The notes under the pieces were generated by a model. The model did not search any database and was not told the DNA's origin. It saw nothing but the letters and a program-made list of their open reading frames with translations. DNA of 64,000 nt from Bacteroidia bacterium (GTDB taxonomy: Bacteria > Bacteroidota > Bacteroidia > B-17B0 > Aurantibacillaceae). A program made the translations under genes and the position numbers. Location: NCBI GenBank assembly GCA_026003255.1, contig BPGX01000003.1, positions 226,561 through 290,560 of the forward strand, in the 5' to 3' direction. Of the stretch, positions 16,462-25,176 are shown piece after piece (positions within the stretch are counted from its first letter, which is position 1; every line of letters begins with the position of its first letter).

Positions 16462-17997
16462 ATGAAAACTGCTTGGCTGATTTTTTCATCTCTGTTTTTA
16501 CAATTAATTCATCTGTTTGCTCAACACGGAGTAACGCCCGGCTGGCAATCCACAGTGGTCCCGTTACCCAAAGTAAATCCGACGTATGCTGCCTATACAA
16601 CCGTAGGCAGTGCCGTAGTAGTGGATAAATCCGGAAAAATTTATGTTTTTTACAAAGAAATGGATTTGAATAATCCCACGACAGAACGGATATACATCAA
16701 TACTTCTTCGGACGGTATTAACTGGACCCCGAATATTTTTCCTCCTGCCCAAAATGATAAGCCCGGTTACTATAATGTTGCTATTGATACTGCAAATAAT
16801 ATTCATGTTGTCTGGGTTAAAAACTCTACGGGGCAACTTTACTATTCAAAATACGATTGCAATTTATCACAATGGGTAATAACAAACACTATTATCAGCA
16901 ATACAGTCAATGAAAGTATCAGAGGAACTTCGATTACCGTTGATCGAAAAATGAGGGTGCATGTGTCGTGGATAGATGGACAAAATGATAACTCCGTAAA
17001 TGGTGAAATAATGTACAGACGTTCCCCTGACAACGGAACAACATGGGACGCTCAACAAAATATCAGTAACACTCCCGGATATCCATCCTGCTGGCAACGG
17101 TCAGATTTTTCGGGAACATTCAGCGATACCCTTGTATATGTGTGGCGCGAAAGTGTAAACCCGAGTGGAACTAATTGGGATATCATGCTCGCTTATTCAA
17201 CAAACGGAGGGGTGAGCTGGCAGACAAGAATTTGTTCTACTGCTTCCGGTCACGGTCAACAGAGGGACCCTGTATCAGCAGTTTTAAAAGACAACAGCAT
17301 AATTATTGCGTATGAAGATTGGCCGACAAACGGATATAAAAAAATATATGCCGGCAAATCAAGTAATATCGTTACAACCGATCCTTCTTTTTCCCAAATA
17401 TCAGATACTGTTCAAAGTGAGTTGCTGATACATGGATACGATTACAAAAATAATCTATACTACGCTTTCTGGAAATGGAGATACGCAGCAGAAGCACCTA
17501 ATCACATGGACATTGGTGGAAGATTTTTTGACAATAATACTCAATCCTGGAGTAATACCAATCCTTCCGGCGGTGGCGTTGAATGGTGTACGGACATAGG
17601 TTCACAATCATTGGGCTTTAAAAAATGTGCCATCGGACCTGATGGAAAGGTGCATTTATTTTATGAAACACCTCCCGGCGGGATATCTTCCATATATTAT
17701 ACTTACCGGTCTTTTCCGCTTACGGGAATATCCTCATCCTATCTTCCTCCTGATAATAATTTAATTATCTATCCCAACCCTTTTTCCACACAGACAATTT
17801 TACAAACACACAAACAGTTGGCAGACGCAACACTTACTATTACTAATATTTTCGGACAGACGGTAGAACAAATAAAAAATATTTATGGGCAGAGAATAAC
17901 TTTCTCCCGTGGCAATCTCCCATGTGGATTATATTTCATTCGGTTGACAGAAGAAAATAAAACCATTGCAGTGGATAGATTATTAATTGAAAACTAA
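16462..17997 (+). CDS. T9SS-exported sialidase-like (Asp-box) protein
   Basis: The 511-residue product has a signal peptide (MKTAWLIFSSLFLQLIHLFA). The body is a likely six-bladed propeller of the sialidase/BNR superfamily, with Asp-box motifs SSDGINWTP, SPDNGTTWDA and STNGGVSWQT. The last 80 residues are a T9SS type A sorting domain (IIYPNPFSTQTIL, then GQTVEQI and LPCGLYFIRL). I cannot point to the catalytic Arg triad or Tyr of a true sialidase, so enzymatic activity is uncertain. Base composition is richer in G and C than the flanking housekeeping genes. Two related cargo genes follow. Confidence 0.8.
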   Translation: MKTAWLIFSSLFLQLIHLFAQHGVTPGWQSTVVPLPKVNPTYAAYTTVGSAVVVDKSGKIYVFYKEMDLNNPTTERIYINTSSDGINWTPNIFPPAQNDKPGYYNVAIDTANNIHVVWVKNSTGQLYYSKYDCNLSQWVITNTIISNTVNESIRGTSITVDRKMRVHVSWIDGQNDNSVNGEIMYRRSPDNGTTWDAQQNISNTPGYPSCWQRSDFSGTFSDTLVYVWRESVNPSGTNWDIMLAYSTNGGVSWQTRICSTASGHGQQRDPVSAVLKDNSIIIAYEDWPTNGYKKIYAGKSSNIVTTDPSFSQISDTVQSELLIHGYDYKNNLYYAFWKWRYAAEAPNHMDIGGRFFDNNTQSWSNTNPSGGGVEWCTDIGSQSLGFKKCAIGPDGKVHLFYETPPGGISSIYYTYRSFPLTGISSSYLPPDNNLIIYPNPFSTQTILQTHKQLADATLTITNIFGQTVEQIKNIYGQRITFSRGNLPCGLYFIRLTEENKTIAVDRLLIEN

Positions 17998-18120
17998 TAC
18001 AAAGAAGTAAATTCTATAATATTGTCTATTCATCTTTTTTCTTATTGGAAAATTCTTAAAGATTAAAACAACCTTTAAACTTTTTTAATTTTTTATCATC
18101 TATTACCTAAATCAACATTT

Positions 18121-19701
18121 ATGAAAAAATTAATTACTACTTGCCTATCCTTCTTCTGGTTTGGTTTTGGATATTCCCAATCCACCAACCACGGTATTGA
18201 TGCAAACTGGTATCAATCTTCAAAAACAGCAACCGTTTTGACAGGAGCTTTCTCACCCACTAATTACGTCCATGGGGCCGTAGCCAATAATATGGTCGTT
18301 AAACAAAATGGTACGGTTATTTTATTCTACAAACAAAACGGTCAAAATAAATGGGTTCAATCTTCCAACGGTGGAAATACATGGTCATCTCCGGGAAATC
18401 TACCTGCATCTGCAATTGGGGGACTATCTACCATTTCTGCTGATATTGACCAAAACGATAATATTTACATTGTTTGGAAATCCGGGACTTTCTCTCTTGG
18501 TTTTGCTAAATTTAACGGATCATCGTGGTCTCCGACATATACCATAAATACTACTACCCAAACCTCATCCGATACTATCTCATTCTCACAAATTACGGTT
18601 GATCGCAAAGGAAGAATTCATATCATGTGGCAGCAGGGTAATCATCAGAATTATAATCCCAGAATAAAATCCACTTGCTGGTATGCCCGTTCTACAGACG
18701 GAGGTAATACCTTTACAACCACCCTGCTTTCTCAAGGGAATACTTATCATGCGGCTTTTCCCGTTGCAGATTTCGGAGGTACTGCTCATGATACTTTGAT
18801 GATTGCCTGGAGAGAGAATGTTAACGGATGGAAATTTTCAACGTCCAGTTTGCCGGGCAATCCGAATTATCCCAATGGATGGAACTGGGATGTGAAAGCC
18901 AGAATTTCTTACGATGGCGGAGCTTCATGGAACCCCGTTTTTACACTTCAGGGCAGCGGAGCAAATGATACTGACGACGACCAGTGGGACCCGAATGTTA
19001 TTGTTGACAAAAACGGAGTCATTCATGCTTTTTATCATATCTACCATAATCTGGCACTTCCCGATTACAATGCTAATATTATGTATGAATACTCTCTGAA
19101 CGGTGGCAATACATGGTCATCTCCCATGCAACTTTCTACTACCGGCATTCGTAGTCATCTGATTAAAACAGCGTATGATTATAATAATAATTATGTCTGG
19201 TGTACCTGGAAAGATGAAATGGATTTCGGCAATTTGCCCAACAATCCTCAGTCAGATTTAAAAGCAGTGTATATTCAAAATACAGGAACTCCGGTTATTT
19301 CACCTCAGGAATTTATTACCGATGAAGACACTTTTGAAGTTTCTTATCACAACTTTAAAGTTGGTAATGATGGTATTATGCGTGCCACCTACAATATCTC
19401 CAAAATGGGAGGTAAAGGAGATACCATATTTTATACCCAACGAACTTCACTGACCACAGGATTAAATCATATTTCTCCGAAATCAAACATTAATATTTTC
19501 CCTAATCCAACCAAGGATTTCGTTTACATTTTATCCGACAACCCGGCGTTAACCTCGGTAAAAGTGTTTAATATTCTGGGAGAAGAACTGGAAAACATTC
19601 AACTGCAACAAAACGCCATATTTTTACCCGAATCGGGAATTTATCTGATAGAAGTTAACGACGGAAAAAATATAATGAGATTTAAGATAATCAAAAACTA
19701 A
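18121..19701 (+). CDS. T9SS-exported sialidase-like (Asp-box) protein
   Basis: This 526-residue protein is a paralogue of the preceding one in organisation. It has a signal peptide (MKKLITTCLSFFWFGFGYS) and four Asp boxes (SSNGGNTWSS, STDGGNTFTT, SYDGGASWNP, SLNGGNTWSS). IDQNDNIYIVWK and VDRKGRIHIMWQ strands occur between them, and a C-terminal T9SS type A domain ends the protein (INIFPNPTKDFVYI, then SGIYLIEV). It is likely to be secreted across the outer membrane and attached to the cell surface. Function is unknown. The next cargo gene starts 29 bases after its stop, implying co-transcription. Confidence 0.82.
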   Translation: MKKLITTCLSFFWFGFGYSQSTNHGIDANWYQSSKTATVLTGAFSPTNYVHGAVANNMVVKQNGTVILFYKQNGQNKWVQSSNGGNTWSSPGNLPASAIGGLSTISADIDQNDNIYIVWKSGTFSLGFAKFNGSSWSPTYTINTTTQTSSDTISFSQITVDRKGRIHIMWQQGNHQNYNPRIKSTCWYARSTDGGNTFTTTLLSQGNTYHAAFPVADFGGTAHDTLMIAWRENVNGWKFSTSSLPGNPNYPNGWNWDVKARISYDGGASWNPVFTLQGSGANDTDDDQWDPNVIVDKNGVIHAFYHIYHNLALPDYNANIMYEYSLNGGNTWSSPMQLSTTGIRSHLIKTAYDYNNNYVWCTWKDEMDFGNLPNNPQSDLKAVYIQNTGTPVISPQEFITDEDTFEVSYHNFKVGNDGIMRATYNISKMGGKGDTIFYTQRTSLTTGLNHISPKSNINIFPNPTKDFVYILSDNPALTSVKVFNILGEELENIQLQQNAIFLPESGIYLIEVNDGKNIMRFKIIKN

Positions 19702-19730
19702 AATGCCCATTAAACTATAAATGAAAAACG

Positions 19731-21008
19731 ATGGAATCTGCTTTGTCTTTCAAAAGAATTATTTTGCTGAATCTCTGTGTATTGAACCTCTTCCATAATA
19801 TTCTTGCACAGGTATTCACCAAAGTAGATTCCATTGCTTTTTCGAATGCACAGATTTGGGGCGTTTGTTCGGATAAAGGAGACAGTTTGTGTGTTACCAC
19901 CACCTTCAATCCTTTTTCCAAACCACATCTCTTTCTGAGAAAAGTAAACTATACGAACATCTCACAATCCTCTTCTCTCAAGCAACTTACTTTCGACAGC
20001 GATTTCACAAGTATTCCCAATCTTACGGATCATAAATCCATTGTGCTCAACAATGAAATCTTCATTGCTTTTTCAACAATTGGAGATCAGGATTTATATC
20101 TTTTCAAGACGGATATAAACGGTAATCGTATCGGAAATATCGTAACAGTAGTTTCCGGATCTCCTGACCCGACCAATGACATGATTCTTGTTACCGACGG
20201 TACATACATTTATGTATTGCATTTCGATCCTCCAGACCAGCACCACGTTTATAAATTCAATACCAACCTTGTTTCTGTATCTTCTCCCTTTTCCACTTCC
20301 AATAACGGACATAATAATCTTGGTAATGCCATATTCATGAACAATATTTTTTACATGTTTACGGGTTCCGGTTTTGGTTTTAATTCCAATCTGCGATATA
20401 CATCCTGGAACAACAACTGGGGTTCCATGAATTCACAGGACATTCTGACCAGCATCGGCGGAGACGGAAATTTCTTTTCGACCGGTGTTGTATTCGATAA
20501 TGTGAACCTTCGTTGGTATATTGCGATGAATCACATTAATTCAGGACAAAGCATTGGTCAGGAACATATTGATTTACTTGCATTTGACAATTCATTCAAT
20601 CTACTGGAGCGAAATCATATTACATCCACAGGCAGCTTTCGTCCTCATCTGGTATTGAAAAACGGTTATTTATATCTTACTTACGACCGAAACGGCTCCG
20701 GTGTTTATCTGATTAAATATCAGGTTCAGAATGTGTCGGGAATTTCGGAAGTGAACAATAACCATTATCATTTCACATTATTTCCACAGCCCTTTTCAGA
20801 TTTCTGTGTAATTCAAAGCGACACTCTTTTACATAATGCTACCTTGACCTTTATTAATTCATTAGGAGAAAAAATATTTAAGTTGGAAAATCTTCAGGGA
20901 AAAGAAATACTATTCAACAGAATGCAACTTCCTGCGGGAATTTATTTTTTCAGCATTGATGAGAATGGAGTACCAAAAGGAAAAGGGAAATGCATTATTT
21001 CAGATTAG
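19731..21008 (+). CDS. T9SS-exported beta-propeller-like protein
   Basis: The 425-residue product has a signal peptide (RIILLNLCVLNLFHNILAQ) and a beta-rich body with recurring phrases such as DQDLYLFKTDINGNRIG and GTYIYVLHFDPPDQHHVYKFN, which suggest a propeller without clear Asp boxes. The C-terminus resembles a T9SS type A sorting domain (ATLTFINSLGEKIFKLENL, LPAGIYFFSI), but the usual YPNP is written LFPQPFSD. It follows the second Asp-box gene closely and shares its higher GC. The ligand or substrate is unknown. Confidence 0.75.
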   Translation: MESALSFKRIILLNLCVLNLFHNILAQVFTKVDSIAFSNAQIWGVCSDKGDSLCVTTTFNPFSKPHLFLRKVNYTNISQSSSLKQLTFDSDFTSIPNLTDHKSIVLNNEIFIAFSTIGDQDLYLFKTDINGNRIGNIVTVVSGSPDPTNDMILVTDGTYIYVLHFDPPDQHHVYKFNTNLVSVSSPFSTSNNGHNNLGNAIFMNNIFYMFTGSGFGFNSNLRYTSWNNNWGSMNSQDILTSIGGDGNFFSTGVVFDNVNLRWYIAMNHINSGQSIGQEHIDLLAFDNSFNLLERNHITSTGSFRPHLVLKNGYLYLTYDRNGSGVYLIKYQVQNVSGISEVNNNHYHFTLFPQPFSDFCVIQSDTLLHNATLTFINSLGEKIFKLENLQGKEILFNRMQLPAGIYFFSIDENGVPKGKGKCIISD

Positions 21009-21101
21009 CATGAACAAAATATTTTTTAAAATTTTATTACTGAAAATAGTTTTCTGAAAAGCATGTCTTAATTTTCCCTATTTTTCAGGAAAATTTTATA
21101 C

Positions 21102-21590
21102 ATGAAAAATCTTAAAACAGAATTAAAATGGGCAGTAATTTTTTCGGTGATGGCTTTATTATGGATGGTATTGGAAAAAGTATGCGGACTTCACGGAAAG
21201 TACATTGATTATCATCTGTATCTGACCAATCTCTTTGCCATTCCGGCCATTGTTGTGATGGTGATGGCATTGAAGGACAAAAAGAAGAAAGATTACAACG
21301 GTAAGATGAGTTATATACAAGGATTGATTTCCGGAATTATTTTGTCTGTTTTTATTGCATTGTTAAGTCCGCTCACACAATGGATTACATCGTATGTGAT
21401 TACTCCGGAATATTTTCCGAATGTCATCAAACGCTCCGTTGAGTTAGGGTATTATAAAACGATTGAGGAAGCCGAAGCATATTTCAATTACCGGAATTAC
21501 GCCATACAGGGAGCCATTGGTGCACTTATAATGGGAACATTGACGACAGCCATTGCTATGATTTTTATTCGGACAAAAGTAGTAAAGTAG
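21102..21590 (+). CDS. DUF4199-family membrane protein
   Basis: This 162-residue protein of a Bacteroidota-typical family has four predicted membrane segments at about 8-27, 36-53, 70-92 and 135-157. The loop with YFPNVIKRSVELGYYKTIEEAEAYFNY, between the third and fourth segments, is characteristic of DUF4199. The function is not established. The ATG lies 11 bases after an imperfect hairpin (arms 21050-21060 and 21081-21093) that may end the preceding transcript or act in its leader. Confidence 0.82.
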   Translation: MKNLKTELKWAVIFSVMALLWMVLEKVCGLHGKYIDYHLYLTNLFAIPAIVVMVMALKDKKKKDYNGKMSYIQGLISGIILSVFIALLSPLTQWITSYVITPEYFPNVIKRSVELGYYKTIEEAEAYFNYRNYAIQGAIGALIMGTLTTAIAMIFIRTKVVK

Positions 21591-21683
21591 TAAGACAGAG
21601 ATTAAGTATTAGGGAATGTAAGTATTTGGAAATGATTGAGGAGTAATTTTTAAGTTGGGATAAAAGAGAGGATTTTTTGTGTT

Positions 21684-21805
21684 GGGACTGTCTTAACTCA
21701 AAAAGTATGTAAAGTAAATTGAATTGATTAAATATTCAAACCTTAAATCTAAAATATATGGACAAACAACAACTTTACACTCTTTTCCAGGATACTGCCT
21801 TTTAA
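21684..21805 (+). mobile_element. Possible left-end remnant of an IS256-like element
   Basis: GGGACTGTCTTAACTCAAAA at 21684-21703, followed by AGTATGTAAAGT, resembles the terminal inverted repeats of Bacteroidota IS256-type elements as I remember them. It is followed by a 15-codon reading frame (ATG 21758, stop at 21803-21805, MDKQQLYTLFQDTAF) that could be the cut-off start of a transposase. No right end or transposase body is present. If real, it is only about 120 bases long and dead. Confidence 0.35.
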
Positions 21806-21874
21806 ATATCCCTTTTTACTCATTATATTTGAACCAAATACCGTTTGATTCAGCATATCTCTTTTACTAAACTC

Positions 21875-22648
21875 ATGGAGTATTTATTATTATCTTTAGT
21901 TGCATTTGTTACAGCCATTCTCACCTTCTTCTCCGGCTTTGGGCTTGGAACCATACTTACGCCTGTGTTTATGGTTTATTTCCCAACTGAAACAGCCATT
22001 GCTTTAACAGGTGTGGTACATTTCTTCAATAATATTTTTAAACTACTTCTGGCAGGCAGGCATGCTGATAAAGAAGTATTATTACGTTTTGGAATTCCTG
22101 CTGTTATTGCAGCTGCTCTGGGTTCATGGGTGTTATTAAATATCACGGATTTACAACCTCTGTTCAGTTATGAACTTTTCGGAAAACATATTGAAGTGTA
22201 TCCGGTCAAATTTATCATATCCGTGTTGCTTATCCTGTTCGCAAGTATGGATTTAATTTCTTATTTTAATACTCTGCAATTCAGCAAGGACAAATTACCG
22301 ATTGGCGGTTTTTTAAGCGGATTTTTCGGAGGACTATCAGGCAATCAGGGAGCATTAAGAAGTGCATTTTTAATCAAAGCAGGGCTTTCCAAAGAGTCCT
22401 TTGTGGGAACTGCCGTTGTGGTTTCCACCTTTGTAGATTTCACACGATTAAGCATATATGCCACACAGTTCAACACATCCGGACTTGCAGATAATCTGCC
22501 TTTGGTAGTATGCGCCACTTTGTCTGCTATAGCAGGAGCGTTTATCGGAAACAAACTTTTGAAAAAAGTAACCTTACGATTTTTACAGATAACTGTGGCT
22601 ATCATGTTGATATTATTATCGCTTGCTTTGGGAGCGGGGATTATTTGA
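21875..22648 (+). CDS. TSUP (TauE/SafE) family membrane transporter
   Basis: This 257-residue permease of the TSUP family exports or imports small sulfur-containing or organic anions in characterised relatives. It has about eight membrane helices in two halves, each with the glycine-rich family motif (FFSGFGLGTILTPVF near the N-terminus and GGFLSGFFGGLSGNQGALRS in the middle). The ATG at 21875 (MEYLLLSLVAF) is preferred to the upstream TTG at 21845, because the helix starts directly after it. It stands alone downstream of the possible IS remnant. The substrate is unknown. Confidence 0.85.
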   Translation: MEYLLLSLVAFVTAILTFFSGFGLGTILTPVFMVYFPTETAIALTGVVHFFNNIFKLLLAGRHADKEVLLRFGIPAVIAAALGSWVLLNITDLQPLFSYELFGKHIEVYPVKFIISVLLILFASMDLISYFNTLQFSKDKLPIGGFLSGFFGGLSGNQGALRSAFLIKAGLSKESFVGTAVVVSTFVDFTRLSIYATQFNTSGLADNLPLVVCATLSAIAGAFIGNKLLKKVTLRFLQITVAIMLILLSLALGAGII

Positions 22649-22750
22649 GGAAAAGAGCATGATTAATTTTTTTTGTATTATTGTAATGAAATTTTTATGC
22701 TTCTGTTAATTATTTCAATACAACAATAAAAACAACATTATCACAATACC

Positions 22751-23263
22751 ATGAATGACGAAATCTTATTCTCGGAAAAACAACGTTTCAGACAATGGTG
22801 GATTTGGGTTGTTCTTTTGGGCCTCAATGCTCTTCTTATTAGTATTATTTCCATACAAATTTTTGGAGAAAAACCATCAGGAGATGATTCTGTAAGTTAT
22901 ACAGAATTATCAATTATAACCGTATTGATGGTTTTATTCACCATATTTTTTTACATACATTGTCTTGAAACTATTGTAAAAAAAGACGGTATCTACGTTC
23001 GTTTTTATCCCATTCACAGAAAATTTAAATACTATGGCTGGGATACAATAAACAAATGTTATATACGAAAGTATTCTCCCTTGATTGAATTCGGCGGATG
23101 GGGCATCAGAACCGGTAAGGGTGGAAAAGTAACTGCCTATAATGTTTCGGGTAACATGGGCATGCAACTTGAATTTACAGACAATAATAAATTACTCATT
23201 GGAACCAATAAGCCCGATGAATTGGCTGAAGTATTAAAAAAAATTGGAAAACTTGTAGAATAA
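22751..23263 (+). CDS. Small membrane protein, DUF6141-like
   Basis: This 170-residue protein has two membrane helices (WWIWVVLLGLNALLISIIS and LSIITVLMVLFTIFFYIH). A soluble C-terminal domain of about 95 residues follows (IYVRFYPIHRKFKYYGWDTI ... GGWGIRTGKGGKVTAYNV ... GTNKPDELAEVLKKI), which resembles bacterial PH-like domains. This arrangement fits DUF6141. The role is unknown. It is flanked by non-coding sequence on both sides and is probably transcribed alone. Confidence 0.75.
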   Translation: MNDEILFSEKQRFRQWWIWVVLLGLNALLISIISIQIFGEKPSGDDSVSYTELSIITVLMVLFTIFFYIHCLETIVKKDGIYVRFYPIHRKFKYYGWDTINKCYIRKYSPLIEFGGWGIRTGKGGKVTAYNVSGNMGMQLEFTDNNKLLIGTNKPDELAEVLKKIGKLVE

Positions 23264-23303
23264 GAGAAATTGTTTAATCGTAAACTAACAAAGATATGAG
23301 AGT

Positions 23304-23382
23304 TACAAATGATTTGGGAATATTTAAACTATTATAAAATGTACAAATGTTTTAATAATAGTTCTAACAATTACAAATGATT
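23304..23382 (+). repeat. Three copies of TACAAATG in an AT-rich intergenic region
   Basis: TACAAATG occurs at 23304-23311, 23342-23349 and 23372-23379; the first and third extend to TACAAATGATT. They lie in the 221-base gap between the DUF6141-like gene and the small membrane protein gene at 23485. They could be binding sites or chance in AT-rich DNA. Confidence 0.35.
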
Positions 23383-23484
23383 AAATTAAGATATAATACT
23401 AATTGAGATGAAAAAATGATTAATATATGATTTTTATATTTCTATTTTACTTTAATTTTAGTAAACATATAAATAAAAAAAATT

Positions 23485-23868
23485 ATGCCAAAAGTAAATA
23501 TTACTAATAAAACATATATATCAATTTTGTGGTTAATACTGATGTTTGATTTTTTCTTAAAGGTATATAATTTGTTTGTATCATTTAAATTAATTTATTT
23601 GCTTTCATTACTATTTACAATATCAATAATTATTTTGTTAATCATGAGGAATCAAAAATTAAAATTAATGATTAAAATTTCTACTATTATTACTATGGTT
23701 GGCAGTGGGCTTCAATTTTTAGGTGTTATAATTTTTTTAGTTTCAAGGTCCTTTGATAAAATTAAAATTTTATCAATTATTAATAATACCATTGCTTTTG
23801 CAATAGCATATTATTTATACCTCGGTAGTGATAAATATATTGAAATTAAAAACGAAGAAAATAATTAA
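23485..23868 (+). CDS. Small four-helix membrane protein of unknown function
   Basis: The 127-residue product is almost entirely hydrophobic, with four helices (about 11-33, 35-53, 62-85 and 93-112) and a charged tail (KYIEIKNEENN). It is strikingly AT-rich, with Ile, Leu, Lys and Asn dominating. A poly-A/T leader precedes the ATG. No family is recognised. It sits at the edge of the accessory block, convergent with the MFS gene. A functional gene is likely from the consistent helix pattern, but the role is unknown. Confidence 0.6.
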   Translation: MPKVNITNKTYISILWLILMFDFFLKVYNLFVSFKLIYLLSLLFTISIIILLIMRNQKLKLMIKISTIITMVGSGLQFLGVIIFLVSRSFDKIKILSIINNTIAFAIAYYLYLGSDKYIEIKNEENN

Positions 23869-23895
23869 CAATTATTGAATTAATAAATTACCCCT

Positions 23896-25176
23896 TTACG
23901 GCACTAATTCTTCCCCTTCTACATAATTCAGTTCTTTATGAAAAGTTTCATCCAATTTGTAAACAGACCACAATGCTAAAGCAAATATAATAACACCAAT
24001 AATAATAGCAGAATTTACAGGACCAACTATATCTTTTAAATAAAGATGTGAAATTGACATTAGAGGCACAGAACCTCTTACGAAATTGGGAGCAGTAGTT
24101 GCAACGGTACCACGAATGTTGGTGCCAAATGATTCAGCCGCAGTAGCCATAAATACAGCCCAATATCCTGCAAAATAACCTAGTATAAAAACTATAAAAT
24201 AAAACCACAAAAGAGAATCCTGAATCATCATAAAATATACCGCAGTAGCTAACATTGTACCAAGTATAAAAACATATAACGCTTTTTTACGACTTCTCAA
24301 TTTTTGACTTAATAATCCACTGGATAAGTCACCCAAAGAAACGCCCATATACTCTACCATTATTGGTATTCGTGCTTCTTTGGGATAATTCTGCATACCT
24401 AATGCTCTGGTCATTTCGGGGGCAAATTGAATCAACATATAGGTAACATACCATACAGGCAAGGCAATGATTATCACTGAAAGATATTTAATCAAAACAT
24501 TAGGATGCGAAAATAAGTACATAAAGTTCCCTTTTTTAACCTTACTCTCTTTTAAATTACTGTACATTCCAGATTCAAATACACCTATTCTCAGTAAAAG
24601 TAATAAAAAGCCCAATATTCCACCAATGTAATATGACATTCGCCAGTTATTGATGTAATACGTTGTAAGACCAGCAAAAACTGCACCTAACAATCCAATA
24701 GTAGCAACCATCGTTGTGCCCATTCCACGAGTTTCCTTTGGCATGGTCTCAGAAACTAAAGTAACACCCGCTCCTAATTCTCCAGCTAAACCAAAACCAG
24801 AGACAAAACGAAGTAATGCGTAAGTATCTGTATCATTTACCATTCCATTTAAAACATTGGCCACAGAATAAGTAATAATACTTCCAAACAAAACCGAAAG
24901 TCGCCCCTTCTTATCTGCCAAAATCCCCCACACAATACCGCCTACCAACATTCCGAACATTTGCCAGTTTAATAGTTTTGTCCCTACTTCTTCAATGTAT
25001 TTATCCATTTTATCTATCTCGCTGGATGGCAGAGTTTGTGATAAAATATCTCGTAAAGAAGCTACTCTCTCCATCCCAAAAAGCACTAAATCATAAATAT
25101 CCACAAAATAACCTAGAGCCGCAACAATTACTACTCTGTTAAGTAATGTTGTGTAAAATCCCTTTTTATGACTCAT
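23896..25176 (-). CDS. Major facilitator superfamily transporter
   Basis: This 426-residue MFS permease has 12 helices. The family motif after helix 2 reads GGIVWGILADKKGRLSVLFGS, and helix 4-5 shows RFVSGFGLAGELGAGVTLVSE, as in the sugar/organic-acid proton symporter branch; the second half repeats the pattern around MGVSLGDLSSGLL. The substrate is not determined. Its own promoter lies only 13-20 bases upstream (TATTTTTG on the minus strand at 25189-25196). It therefore need not depend on the lipoprotein gene, although the two frames overlap by four bases. Confidence 0.88.
   Translation of the reverse strand: MSHKKGFYTTLLNRVVIVAALGYFVDIYDLVLFGMERVASLRDILSQTLPSSEIDKMDKYIEEVGTKLLNWQMFGMLVGGIVWGILADKKGRLSVLFGSIITYSVANVLNGMVNDTDTYALLRFVSGFGLAGELGAGVTLVSETMPKETRGMGTTMVATIGLLGAVFAGLTTYYINNWRMSYYIGGILGFLLLLLRIGVFESGMYSNLKESKVKKGNFMYLFSHPNVLIKYLSVIIIALPVWYVTYMLIQFAPEMTRALGMQNYPKEARIPIMVEYMGVSLGDLSSGLLSQKLRSRKKALYVFILGTMLATAVYFMMIQDSLLWFYFIVFILGYFAGYWAVFMATAAESFGTNIRGTVATTAPNFVRGSVPLMSISHLYLKDIVGPVNSAIIIGVIIFALALWSVYKLDETFHKELNYVEGEELVP

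Noticed and set aside
21845..21874. TTG start for the TSUP transporter
   Set aside because: The ten additional residues are not part of the family; ATG 21875 opens directly into the first helix.
22660..22735. Partial inverted repeat (TTGTAT ... ATACAA, ATGAAAT ... ATTTCA) before the DUF6141-like gene
   Set aside because: Arms are broken and short, and such pairings are expected by chance in AT-rich sequence.
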